Source: an uncultured Prevotella sp. | Lineage (GTDB): Bacteria; Bacteroidota; Bacteroidia; Bacteroidales; Bacteroidaceae | Assembly: GCA_900320905.1 (NCBI GenBank) | Contig: ONTZ01000004.1 | Coordinates: 78,896-142,895 of the forward strand | Direction: 5' to 3' | DNA: 64,000 nucleotides | Shown here: in pieces, positions 56,152-64,000 of the stretch | Layout of the letters: each line of letters starts with the position of its first letter | Numbering within the stretch: position 1 is the first letter of the stretch | The notes under the pieces: generated by a model | What the model saw: only the letters and a program-made list of their open reading frames with translations | What the model was told of the DNA's origin: nothing | Database searches by the model: none | Program-made: the position numbers and the translations under genes

Positions 56152-57780
56152 ATGAAAAAACAAACCATCCTCACCATTCTCCTTGCCTTCATCGCGATGG
56201 CAGAACAGGCACAGAATCAGCTGGCCCTGCACTTCAAGCCCGTGCCACTCGACACCAAGGAGATGGACTTCCTGGAAGGCTATTCCGACGGAGCCTTTAC
56301 TTTCTGGAATATCTGCGACTCTAAGTACAAAAAAGAAGTGGTGATTCCTGACGAGTGGAAGAATGTGCAATATGCCAAGGACGAGACGCTGCCCGACGCC
56401 ACGATTAATAAAGGCGTGGCTACTATCAAGGTGAAACTTTTGGGCTATAAGCCTGAGATGAAAAAGGAATTCATGGTGCATGGCTTCACGCCACTATGTT
56501 CCAAATCACGTTTCGAGAAGGAATTCCCCTTTGCCGACGACGGCACAGTCACGGCAGAGATTCCCTTGTGGCTGCCTCGTCAGGTTCGCATTGGCGTTTG
56601 GGATATCACATATCCCAATGAAATAAAAGCATTCCCTACCATCCTCATCGCCCCTGGTCAGGAGACTGAGATCCTGATGAAAGTCACAGACGGTCAGGAA
56701 TGTCCATTTGTCGCCTTTAAGGGCTATCTGGCCAAGACCAATATGGACATGCAAAAAGCATACGACGCTTTTACGACCTACAAGGATGATGAAAAGACCT
56801 ACCTCAAAGTCAGGGAGTGCAAGACAAAGGAAGAGCGTCTGCAATGTCTGACGGACATCTTCAACCAGCGCGTTGCCGATGCTATGGCCTCGGACTATAC
56901 CACAGCAACCAAAGACCTGCTGTGTATGGAGGCAGAAAGTCATTTCGTAGAGTGGACACACAACTTTGCTGGAACTTATAGCCATTATGTGATGTCACCA
57001 GACGGAACGGTGAGAAGTTGGGGCAACGACAATTATTTTGAGGATTGTGAGAAAAACAGGGAACTGCTTCTTCTTTCGGAAGAGGAAATTGCCTACACTT
57101 ACAAGTATCTCTACGAGCCGAAATCGCCTTGCAGTTTGGCTTTCTGGGAGTCGGAATTGATGAGTTACTATGACATGGATGCCGCGAAAAAGAATGTCCA
57201 TAACAATGAACTGAAACTTGTTCAGACACTCATGGGGGATGAATATAAGGACTTGCTGAACAATTTCCTCGAGATAATGATATGTGAGGACTGTAAGAAT
57301 ATTATCCGCGAGTATCAGGCAGAACAGCAACGATTAGTCCAAGAACTGGGTAGCACAGAGCATGTGTTCTATCAGAAGTACGACGACGTAGCCCCAGAAA
57401 ACATCCTGCAGACCATCCTCGACAAGTATAAGGGTAAGGCGGTGCTCATCGACATCTGGGCCACATGGTGCGGTCCTTGTTGCGCTGGTCACAAGGCCAT
57501 GAAGCCGATGAAAGAAGAGATGAAGGGGCAGAACGTGCAGTTCGTCTATCTCACACCGCCCTCATCACCCTTGAACACATGGCAGGAGATGCTCAAGGAC
57601 ATCGACGGTGACCACTACTATCTGACCAACGAGCAGTACACCTACATCCTCGACAAGTACGAGTCGGACGGTATCCCCACCTATGCCATCTACAACACCA
57701 AGGGCGAACAGACCTTCAAGAACATCGGTTTCCCTGGTAACGATGTCATCCGCAAAGAACTGGAAGCAGCAAGTAAATGA
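56152..57780 (+). CDS. TlpA-like periplasmic thioredoxin-fold protein
   Basis: A 542-residue exported protein (signal peptide about 1-20, FIAMAEQAQ). About the first 390 residues are an uncharacterised beta-rich then helical region (DGTVTAEIPLWLPRQVRIGVWDI; YDAFTTYKDDEKTYLKVRECKTKEERLQCL). Residues about 400-542 are a TlpA/ResA-type thioredoxin domain with active-site WCGPC (439-443) in DIWATWCGPCCAGHKAM and the cis-Pro region SDGIPTYAIYN. It likely exchanges disulfides with exported proteins. Its position after an exported Fe-S reductase suggests a redox pair, but this is context only. Confidence 0.85.
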   Translation: MKKQTILTILLAFIAMAEQAQNQLALHFKPVPLDTKEMDFLEGYSDGAFTFWNICDSKYKKEVVIPDEWKNVQYAKDETLPDATINKGVATIKVKLLGYKPEMKKEFMVHGFTPLCSKSRFEKEFPFADDGTVTAEIPLWLPRQVRIGVWDITYPNEIKAFPTILIAPGQETEILMKVTDGQECPFVAFKGYLAKTNMDMQKAYDAFTTYKDDEKTYLKVRECKTKEERLQCLTDIFNQRVADAMASDYTTATKDLLCMEAESHFVEWTHNFAGTYSHYVMSPDGTVRSWGNDNYFEDCEKNRELLLLSEEEIAYTYKYLYEPKSPCSLAFWESELMSYYDMDAAKKNVHNNELKLVQTLMGDEYKDLLNNFLEIMICEDCKNIIREYQAEQQRLVQELGSTEHVFYQKYDDVAPENILQTILDKYKGKAVLIDIWATWCGPCCAGHKAMKPMKEEMKGQNVQFVYLTPPSSPLNTWQEMLKDIDGDHYYLTNEQYTYILDKYESDGIPTYAIYNTKGEQTFKNIGFPGNDVIRKELEAASK

Positions 57781-57859
57781 ATCAGGGGAAATCCCCCTTA
57801 CTCAGCAGATTTCCCTTACTTAGTAGTGAAACTGACTGCTCTTTCCATACCTTTGCTGG

Positions 57860-57950
57860 AAATTTTCCATAGGGGGCAATGTACAGTTTTTCATAATTCA
57901 TTGATTTGCAGAAGTTTCCATTTTTCTCTTGGTTGAAAATTTTCCATAGG
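57860..57950. repeat. 14-base direct repeat upstream of the TPR/HTH regulator gene
   Basis: AAATTTTCCATAGG occurs at 57860-57873 and 57937-57950, 77 bases apart, with a partial GTTTCCATTTTT copy between. The second copy lies 30 bases before the -7 box, where an operator could sit. Confidence 0.55.
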
Positions 57951-57979
57951 CAAACGATACAACTTACGAAATAATGTCG

Positions 57980-57987
57980 TATCTTTG
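57980..57987 (+). promoter_or_regulatory. -7 box for the TPR/HTH regulator gene
   Basis: TATCTTTG (TAnnTTTG). No TTG element at the normal distance. A short frame beginning ATG at 58001 stops after three codons, just before the regulator start. Confidence 0.6.
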
Positions 57988-58008
57988 CAACCGAGAAATC
58001 ATGAATAA

Positions 58009-59406
58009 TTGATAACTGTGCTTACAAGATCATTGTACATATTCATTTTAGGCATTCTGATGGTTGCTTGCAGTCAGCAACAGCAGGGGGCGGATTCACA
58101 GACGGCAGCACGTTGTCTGGAAGAAGCGGAGGCGGCTCTGGCCAACGACAGCATCCGTCAGGGTGAAACCATGCTGCGAAAGACCATCCAATTGGCGGAG
58201 GCTTCGGAGGATTGGCACACCTATTATATCGCGTACCAGCGATTGGCAGAGGCATTGTCGCAGAGCAACCCTGAGGAGGCATTGCGACTGATGAAGAAAG
58301 CCCTGAGCGTCTATGAGCAGCATCCCGACGACAAGCGTAACTATGTCATCTTACTCGACTATGCTGGCACATACGCTTCACAAGTGGCGTTCAACACGGA
58401 GGGATCATACGACGAAGCACTCGACTTCATCCATCGTGCTTACGACATCGCTGAGAAACAGCAGATGACTGACCTGATGTGTCAGACACTCACCAGTCTG
58501 GCAAACATCGCCTGGGCCAAGGAAGATTATCGCCAGGCGCTCGACTACGCCCATCGGGCAGAATCAACAGCGACCACCGATCTGCGACCTGGCACCTTAC
58601 AAGTGCTGGCCCGCAGTTACCTCAGCCTGAATATGCTCGATTCTGCTGAAACCGTTTATCGGCGGATTGATTCAGGTAACGATGTCCATCTGACATATAT
58701 CGTGCAGAGTAGTCTCGCAAATATAGCCCTCCGAAGGATGGGAGCCACACAGTTGGAGGACAGCGTGGACGAGGCCTTCGGGCAGATAGAGGACATCTAT
58801 TACAAGGCGCTTGGCCAGAAAGACCAGTACTATCAGGCAACATTGCGGAAGGAAATGGAGAACCAACAACTGGAATACCGTTCAAAGATGTATGGCCGTA
58901 CGCTCCTGATTGTCATCATTGCCTCGGTGATCATCCTTCTTGCGGTTGTGCAGGCACTTCGCTATCGCATCCGTATGCAGGAACAGGAGAAACGCCGGCT
59001 TCAACAGGAGGCCGAGCATCAGAAGACGTTGTTGCATCAGGCCAATGAGGTGGTGACATTCCTGCAAGGCATCATCCTTGAACGTACGGAGGTGATGAAG
59101 AAACTCAACCAAAACGGCGATTCGCTCATCACCCTCCATCCGCACGAATGGAGTGAGATAGAACGGACACTCAACGCCATCGACAACAACCGCTTTGCCA
59201 AGATACGCGAACAGTACCCCACGATGCAGGAAGACGACATCCGTCTGTGTATCCTCACACGACTCGGCCTCAGCAACCGCACCATCGGCAACATCTACTG
59301 CATCACCGTCTCAGCCGTCCAGCATCGCAAACTCAAATTGAAGAAGGACGTGTTCGGAGAGAGCAATCCGGATATCACTCTGGAACAGATACTCAATAGC
59401 AAATAA
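58009..59406 (+). CDS. TPR-containing membrane-anchored HTH regulator
   Basis: About 465 residues. No ATG precedes the signal/lipobox segment (SLYIFILGILMVAC), so the start must be TTG (58009) or GTG (58018); the cysteine suggests a lipoprotein or signal-anchored protein. Residues about 30-270 are TPR-like helical repeats (AARCLEEAEAALANDSIRQGETML, YDEALDFIHRAYDIAEKQ, DYRQALDYAHRAES). A single membrane helix (about 296-316, LLIVIIASVIILLAVVQAL) precedes a coiled coil (about 322-355) and a C-terminal HTH domain (about 390-465; DDIRLCILTRLGLSNRTIGNIYCITVSAVQHRKLKLKK), similar to LuxR/SpoIIE-linked tails seen in Bacteroidales TPR regulators. It would sense a periplasmic signal and act on DNA from the membrane. 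It lies 20 bases before the leucine-rich protein gene. Confidence 0.8.
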   Translation: MITVLTRSLYIFILGILMVACSQQQQGADSQTAARCLEEAEAALANDSIRQGETMLRKTIQLAEASEDWHTYYIAYQRLAEALSQSNPEEALRLMKKALSVYEQHPDDKRNYVILLDYAGTYASQVAFNTEGSYDEALDFIHRAYDIAEKQQMTDLMCQTLTSLANIAWAKEDYRQALDYAHRAESTATTDLRPGTLQVLARSYLSLNMLDSAETVYRRIDSGNDVHLTYIVQSSLANIALRRMGATQLEDSVDEAFGQIEDIYYKALGQKDQYYQATLRKEMENQQLEYRSKMYGRTLLIVIIASVIILLAVVQALRYRIRMQEQEKRRLQQEAEHQKTLLHQANEVVTFLQGIILERTEVMKKLNQNGDSLITLHPHEWSEIERTLNAIDNNRFAKIREQYPTMQEDDIRLCILTRLGLSNRTIGNIYCITVSAVQHRKLKLKKDVFGESNPDITLEQILNSK

Positions 59407-59426
59407 TAACAAATACAATAACGACA

Positions 59427-62252
59427 ATGAAGAAACTATTATTCCTATTCATTTTGATACTCTTACCAATGTTGGCAAGTGCCCAGACAGTATCGAACGT
59501 GCAGAACAGCGGATGCCTAAATAAGACACGTGGGGAAGACTCCCAGGGGGTACCGACAATTGTCCTAACGAAAGAAGGAAGCACCTTGTCTGTACAAGTG
59601 CTAAACTTTGAAAGTAACTGTTGCACGGATGACTTTAATATAACGTCCAGCATTAGCGGCAGCAGCGATGGTGAACCCTGTTCAGTTTCGATCAGTGTGA
59701 ATCCAGTAGGTGAGTATGATTGTGATTGCATATGTCCGTATAACGTGTCATTTTCCATACATGACTTGGAACCGAATAGCTTTTATTTGAACTGCTGGTG
59801 GTATAAAGGACTGGTAGAACTGACGGAGGGAAAGCCTTTGGTGTTAGAATACAAAATTGAAAGTGTCATCATCGACGGCATATCTTTCAATCTCCTGAAA
59901 GTCATGCATAAGGCCAAACTGACGAAATGGACAACGGCAGAAAAAGAAATACGCATTCCTTCGGAAGTAACCTACGGAGGAGAGAATTATATCGTGACAT
60001 GTATAGACCATAACGCATTTGGGGATTTAGATTATGTGACCACGATTACCATTCCTAGGACAATCAGGAGCACTGATCTTGACGTAGACGGCATCATCTG
60101 GGCCAATCCTTTCCGTGAATGCAAATCATTAGAATGGATAGAAGTGGAAGAGGGCTGCCCTTTGCTCAATTCTGTTGACGGAGTGCTTTTCGCTGGGAAC
60201 AAAACAATGCTTTTAGGCTACCCTATTGCATCACCAAGAGAGACTTACACTGTGCCAGAAGGTGTAACTATTATTCGCAGCGGTGCATTTCATCACAACA
60301 AGTATTTACGGAAATTGGTGATACCAGAAGAAGTAACATACTTAGGTTGGCATTTATTCAATGATACCAAATGTTTGGAAGAAATCTATATCAAAGGAGT
60401 CCTTAATCCAGAATGTATGGATGATGATCTGTTTGGCGGTATGAGTACGAATGTAAACATCTATGTGCTACCATCGGAGGTCGATAAGTTTAAGGCTATC
60501 TATAAAGGCCCTGTCTATCCGTTGCCAGAGCAGACGAACAATCTCGACACCCCAAAATACTTCCCCACAGGCATGACTTGGGAAGAGATTGTGGTGGATC
60601 CATTTATGGAACAGGAGAATGTCAATGCATGCATTTATGAAATAGGTACTGACACCATTATTGGCGATATCACCTATAAAAAAGTGTTGAAGGACAATGT
60701 ATTCAGCGGTTTATGTGTACGGGAGAGTGGCGACAAGGTGTGGCTGTTGGCAAAGGAATACCCTACGGAGATACTTCTCTATAACTTCGACTGGGACAGC
60801 AATCAGGAAATTGTGACAGAATACCTGAAGGGTAAACCCCATATGGTTCAGGACGAGGAAGATTATGAAGTACGTCAGGAAACGATCCCTGTGGGTGATA
60901 GTCAGACCGTTGAGATTGAAGGCAGAACCTACCAGTATATCATGCAAAACCTTTCGGGGACAATAATTCGAGGTATTGGAAAGGTGGCAGAATTGAATCG
61001 CTATCCCTGTCTTCTTAGTTATAGAGAGCCCGCAGAAATTCCCCCCGGTTTGGATTACCATAAGGTACATTGGATAAAAAGAAATGGTGTAGAAATCTTC
61101 CGTTCAGAATCCGCCAAAGAGTGGATCGAGGAGATAAAGGATGATTACCGTCCGTTTGTCGAAGAAGGTAAAGTGTGGAAGGTGGGAAGCACTGCTGGTA
61201 TTTCGGATGGTATTGTGAAAATGGTTGACTACTACTACTTCGATGGCGACACGATCATCAATGGAAAGACCTGTATGCAGATGATGTGCCAACGATATGT
61301 CAGCCCAAATCATCCTGATTATGCTGCTATGTCACAAATTCCCTCCTTAAGATATGTTGGAGCATGGTATGAAGAGGACAAGAAAGTGTACATTTATAAC
61401 GCGATAAACCAATTTAGAATGACGTACGACTTCTCGCTCGAAGCCAATGATACCCTGTTTATTGATAATCAGCCATACGTGATAGGGCCAAAGCAAACTG
61501 GAGGATTAGAAGGCTTTAAGGGCGTTTATAGAGACATTATGTGGTGTTTTGATGGAGATCCTTATTACAATTACAATACCACTTGGCTGGAAGGTGTCGG
61601 AGGTATTGATGGTCCGACCGTAAATGTCTATTCTGGAAAAGTGGGGCACGGACTGTTCCTGATGTCCTGTGTCGTTGGTGATGAAGTCATCTACCTCAAC
61701 GACGAATATGAGGATGAGGCTACCCCTGAGGGAGCCCGGAAGAAACGCTTCGACTTCACCCATACAATCAAGACGAAGCCAAAGGCACGGATTAAGAGAG
61801 AGAAGAGCGATGTTTACATCAACTCTTCCGAACGTGACGTGGCTCGACCGAAGGTCAAGGCACGAATCAGGAGAGGGGAAGCGCAATCGCTATATGGTGA
61901 ATACAACGACCAACAGTTAGGCATTAATCTTGACCCACTCGACGATGACTATCTGGTTAGCATTACTGACGAATTTGGCAAGACAGTCTATGAGAAAGCC
62001 GTCAATGCAGGCAGCATCGTAGCCCTCAACATCGACATCTCTGCATACGCAAAGGGTCTTTACACCGTAACGATAGAGAACAATAATGAGGTCTTCACTG
62101 GTGAATTCGGAACAGAAACGACAGGAATACAAGAATTGAAGAATTCAAGAATTGAAAAATTTAAGTCTATCTACAATCTACAAGGTCAGCGACTCAATTC
62201 CTTGCAGAAAGGATTGAATATAGTTAATGGACAAAAAGTTTATGTAAAATGA
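59427..62252 (+). CDS. Large secreted leucine-rich-repeat (BspA-like) protein with C-terminal sorting motif
   Basis: A 941-residue exported protein (signal peptide about 1-19, LPMLASAQ). A Cys-rich beta domain (about 25-130) is followed by BspA/LRR_5 units (about 150-370): VTCIDHNAFGDLDYVTTITIPRTI, VTIIRSGAFHHNKYLRKLVIPEEVTYLG. A long beta-rich region with internal repetition follows (about 380-780; ITYKKVLKDNVFSGLCVRESGDKVWLL against TIINGKTCMQMMCQRY). The end has a Bacteroidales C-terminal pattern SIYNLQGQRLNSLQKGLNIVNGQKVYVK, normally preceded by ISLG-like sorting residues; here the repeat-like LKNSRIEKFK sits in front of it. It is probably displayed at the cell surface. The function is unknown; BspA relatives bind host or matrix proteins. 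Confidence 0.82.
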   Translation: MKKLLFLFILILLPMLASAQTVSNVQNSGCLNKTRGEDSQGVPTIVLTKEGSTLSVQVLNFESNCCTDDFNITSSISGSSDGEPCSVSISVNPVGEYDCDCICPYNVSFSIHDLEPNSFYLNCWWYKGLVELTEGKPLVLEYKIESVIIDGISFNLLKVMHKAKLTKWTTAEKEIRIPSEVTYGGENYIVTCIDHNAFGDLDYVTTITIPRTIRSTDLDVDGIIWANPFRECKSLEWIEVEEGCPLLNSVDGVLFAGNKTMLLGYPIASPRETYTVPEGVTIIRSGAFHHNKYLRKLVIPEEVTYLGWHLFNDTKCLEEIYIKGVLNPECMDDDLFGGMSTNVNIYVLPSEVDKFKAIYKGPVYPLPEQTNNLDTPKYFPTGMTWEEIVVDPFMEQENVNACIYEIGTDTIIGDITYKKVLKDNVFSGLCVRESGDKVWLLAKEYPTEILLYNFDWDSNQEIVTEYLKGKPHMVQDEEDYEVRQETIPVGDSQTVEIEGRTYQYIMQNLSGTIIRGIGKVAELNRYPCLLSYREPAEIPPGLDYHKVHWIKRNGVEIFRSESAKEWIEEIKDDYRPFVEEGKVWKVGSTAGISDGIVKMVDYYYFDGDTIINGKTCMQMMCQRYVSPNHPDYAAMSQIPSLRYVGAWYEEDKKVYIYNAINQFRMTYDFSLEANDTLFIDNQPYVIGPKQTGGLEGFKGVYRDIMWCFDGDPYYNYNTTWLEGVGGIDGPTVNVYSGKVGHGLFLMSCVVGDEVIYLNDEYEDEATPEGARKKRFDFTHTIKTKPKARIKREKSDVYINSSERDVARPKVKARIRRGEAQSLYGEYNDQQLGINLDPLDDDYLVSITDEFGKTVYEKAVNAGSIVALNIDISAYAKGLYTVTIENNNEVFTGEFGTETTGIQELKNSRIEKFKSIYNLQGQRLNSLQKGLNIVNGQKVYVK
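62131..62165. repeat. GAATTGAAGAATT-type simple repeat near the end of the leucine-rich protein gene
   Basis: AAGAATTGAAGAATTCAAG then AATTGAAAAATTTAAG: a 5- to 10-base AT-rich repeat in frame, encoding QELKNSRIEKFK just before the C-terminal sorting motif. Confidence 0.6.
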
Positions 62253-62412
62253 ATGAAGTTACTCGTCGAACTGGTCATGGGGGCTACTAATCACTTATCA
62301 AGATAAATGAAATGAGAATGAAAACAGTAATGAATCATAGTCAAGACGGCGGGCTCCTGAAAATGATCAGAAGAACCGACCCCGTGATGATACAACATTC
62401 GAAAAAATGTCG

Positions 62413-62420
62413 TAACTTTG
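62413..62420 (+). promoter_or_regulatory. -7 box for the second leucine-rich-repeat gene
   Basis: TAACTTTG (TAnnTTTG), 58 bases before the start at 62478. No clear TTG upstream. Confidence 0.55.
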
Positions 62421-62477
62421 CAGCCAGATGGGAGCATATATTCAATAATTAAGGATAATAACAAAAAAGACAAAATT

Positions 62478-63140
62478 ATGAAGAAAATACTTTTATTAGT
62501 TGCATTGATATTACTGCCATTGGCAGTTAGTGCAGTCAATCTCATTGATGGCATCTATTACAACCTAAATTCCGATACTAAAACAGCAGAAGTAGTAAAA
62601 TACATTTCAAAGAAATATAGCGGAGATTTCGTCATACCGTCATCGGTAACTGTAGAAGGAATCAATTATAAAGTGACTAGCATAGCAGCAAGTGCATTCG
62701 CCGGATGCAGCGACTTGACATCCATAACCATCCCCAACAGCGTCACGACCATTGGAAAAAAAGCATTTTCTGGTTGCACTGCCCTAACTTCTGTAACAGT
62801 TCCAGACGGTGTGACGAGCATTGGAGATATGGCATTCTATTATTGCACTAGCCTAACCTCTCTTACTATCGGTAAAAACGTGGAAACAATCTATCATGAG
62901 ACATTCGGCTTTTGCAATCTAAAAAAGGTTGATATTAATAGCAGTGCGATAGTTTCAAAAGACTACCAACTTACTTCATTAAACTATTATTTTGGCTATC
63001 AAGTAGAGGAATATATTATTGGAGAAAGTATAAAAAGCATCGGAAACTATGCATTCTTTATGAACGAACAATTGACATCTATTTCTATCCCAAACAGTGT
63101 AACAAGTATTGGAGACTTTGCATTCCGTGCATGTATCTAA
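62478..63140 (+). CDS. Short secreted leucine-rich-repeat (BspA-like) protein, possibly truncated
   Basis: A 220-residue exported protein with signal peptide (about 1-18, LLPLAVSA); the start is set at [11 protein letters not shown], not the Met 20 codons upstream. Residues about 60-220 are LRR_5/BspA units of about 23 residues ([47 protein letters not shown]). The protein stops in the middle of a repeat, right after [15 protein letters not shown]. Relatives continue with more repeats and a C-terminal sorting domain, both missing here. It may be a truncated copy, since AT-rich non-coding DNA follows. Confidence 0.75.
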   Translation: MKKILLLVALILLPLAVSAVNLIDGIYYNLNSDTKTAEVVKYISKKYSGDFVIPSSVTVEGINYKVTSIAASAFAGCSDLTSITIPNSVTTIGKKAFSGCTALTSVTVPDGVTSIGDMAFYYCTSLTSLTIGKNVETIYHETFGFCNLKKVDINSSAIVSKDYQLTSLNYYFGYQVEEYIIGESIKSIGNYAFFMNEQLTSISIPNSVTSIGDFAFRACI

Positions 63141-63476
63141 ACGGGTATAAATAACTAGGAATATCTAATACCAACTACGTGTAAATCGCTTATTCTCAAT
63201 AACTTTTGATTTTTAACACTTGATTGCTGGAATTTGGTAGTAACCGAATTTCAGTATATTTTTGCAACGTATTTCTACCGCGAGGAATTTACGAGGCCTG
63301 AAAATCGTCATTCTGTGGACTCAGACGGGGTGCAAAGGGTGACAAAACAGGACGAACGGATTCAGAGAGAGTCACGACGCGGACGGAGTTGACATAGGGT
63401 GACGAACGTGAAGCATGGTTGACTCAACGGCAGGGAAAAAGAAAATGTACGTTGAACCATCAAAAGTGACAAGAAA
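63141..63476. other. Non-coding region before the right-edge gene
   Basis: No gene or long repeat is visible apart from short GGGTGAC and GACGAACG words that each occur twice at about 63338-63412. The region contains a consensus plus-strand promoter and a roughly 200-base leader for the zinc-finger/HTH gene. Confidence 0.55.
63233..63264 (+). promoter_or_regulatory. Bacteroidetes promoter for the right-edge gene
   Basis: TTTG (63233-63236), a 20-base spacer and TATTTTTG (63257-63264), about 210 bases before the start codon. Confidence 0.65.
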
Positions 63477-64000
63477 ATGAAGCAAGTTAGAAAGTGCAAG
63501 TATTGTGGGAAGGAGTTCGTGGCAAGGAACGGAATGCAGAAATATTGCTGCGAGGAGTGTCAGACGAAAGCGAAGGAAGCCAGAAAGAAGCGGCAGCTGG
63601 ATTTTATGAATGCCGTGGAGCCAGTGATTGACCTGCAATGTCAGGAGTACCTGACGTTTGCCAAGGCTGCGATACTGATGGGGTGTTCGCGGCAATATGT
63701 GTATAAGCTGGTGAACGAGGGGAAACTGGCAGCATCGAGAATCAGCAGTCGTATGGCGTTTATACGAAAGGCTGATATTGAGAAGATGCTGACAGGGAAT
63801 CCGTATCACAGGGTTTTGCCGACGAACAGGCCCAAGAAAGCATCTGTGCCAACAACGAAGAAAAGAAAGGCAAATGCCAAGAATGTGGAAAGTAATGCAC
63901 AAGAATCCGAAGTGCTCGACTACATTTCTGGCGAGGAAGTCATGCGCATCTATAAAGTTAAGAAGTCGTGGCTCTATACCTCAGCGAAACGGAACCAAGT
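63477..64000 (+). CDS. Zinc-finger plus excisionase-like HTH DNA-binding protein (partial at the window edge)
   Basis: The frame begins ATG at 63477 and is open to the end of the window (174 codons and counting). Residues 7-28 form a small cysteine motif (CKYC at 7-10, CCEEC at 24-28), typical of a zinc ribbon/knuckle. Residues about 57-105 are a MerR/excisionase-type winged HTH (LTFAKAAILMGCSRQYVYKLVNEGKL, then a beta wing and DIEKML). After a basic linker (KKRKANAKN) a second HTH begins at about 149 (YISGEEVMRIYKVKKSWLYTSAKRNQ). I remember such proteins beside tyrosine recombinases in Bacteroidales, where they could direct excision or inversion. The recombinase, if any, lies beyond the window. 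Confidence 0.75.
   Translation, partial: MKQVRKCKYCGKEFVARNGMQKYCCEECQTKAKEARKKRQLDFMNAVEPVIDLQCQEYLTFAKAAILMGCSRQYVYKLVNEGKLAASRISSRMAFIRKADIEKMLTGNPYHRVLPTNRPKKASVPTTKKRKANAKNVESNAQESEVLDYISGEEVMRIYKVKKSWLYTSAKRNQ

Overview
The window looks like chromosomal DNA of a plant-polysaccharide-degrading member of the Bacteroidales, most probably Prevotella or a close relative (inference). Supporting signs are three SusC/SusD outer-membrane uptake pairs, a one-protein hybrid two-component regulator, many lipoprotein signal peptides, repeated Bacteroidetes-type promoters (TTG or TTTG, about 19-20 bases, then TAnnTTTG), and a secreted leucine-rich-repeat protein ending in a Prevotella-like C-terminal sorting motif. 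No rRNA, tRNA or CRISPR array was seen.

Layout, left to right. Position 1-660 holds a conserved hypothetical gene and its terminator. Position 754-6944 (minus) is a three-gene operon for decorated xylan: GH115 alpha-glucuronidase, GH3 glycosidase and CE1 esterase. Position 7047-12197 (minus) is SusC/SusD pair 1. Position 12244-22508 (minus) is an apparent five-gene operon: two repeats of a pair (polytopic DUF6057-like membrane protein, then a beta-propeller lipoprotein with one CxxCH motif), followed by the hybrid two-component regulator. Position 22550-22862 is a non-coding array of eight quasi-palindromes. Position 22980-29261 (minus) is SusC/SusD pair 2 with a surface lipoprotein. Position 29602-38395 (plus) is SusC/SusD pair 3 and two GH43 enzymes. 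Position 38397-39272 is a four-helix-bundle gene bracketed by arrays of CCTAGG repeated every 10 bases. Position 39272-43500 (minus) carries an aspartic protease-PDZ protein, a lipoprotein, an OmpA-family protein and a small beta-barrel. Position 43649-44332 is scarred DNA with a GH3 remnant. Position 44333-46864 (plus) carries a condensation-fold acyltransferase-like protein, a small dockerin-bearing protein and a small coiled-coil protein. Position 46873-54647 (minus) is GH3 xylosidase, GH95 and GH31. Position 54748-57780 (plus) is an exported Fe-S aldo/keto reductase and a TlpA-like thioredoxin protein. Position 57980-63140 (plus) is a TPR/HTH membrane regulator and two leucine-rich-repeat proteins. 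The right edge is an open zinc-finger/HTH gene of the kind found beside recombinases.

Taken together, this is a glycan (probably glucuronoarabinoxylan and related hemicellulose side-chain) utilisation region. SusC/SusD pairs would import oligosaccharides. GH115, CE1, GH43, GH95 and GH31 would remove side groups, and the GH3 enzymes would finish to monosaccharides. The hybrid regulator would sense a periplasmic oligosaccharide and switch on nearby operons. The substrate is inferred from enzyme families only.

The most unusual signals are: (1) the four-helix-bundle gene flanked by helically phased CCTAGG arrays, with a short copy of the same repeat inside the GH95 gene; (2) a perfect 29-bp inverted repeat lying in frame inside the GH115 gene, with further repeat-like insertions inside GH31, a lipoprotein signal peptide and a leucine-rich protein; (3) the duplicated membrane-protein/CxxCH-propeller pairs co-directional with the regulator; (4) the eight-copy palindrome array upstream of that operon.
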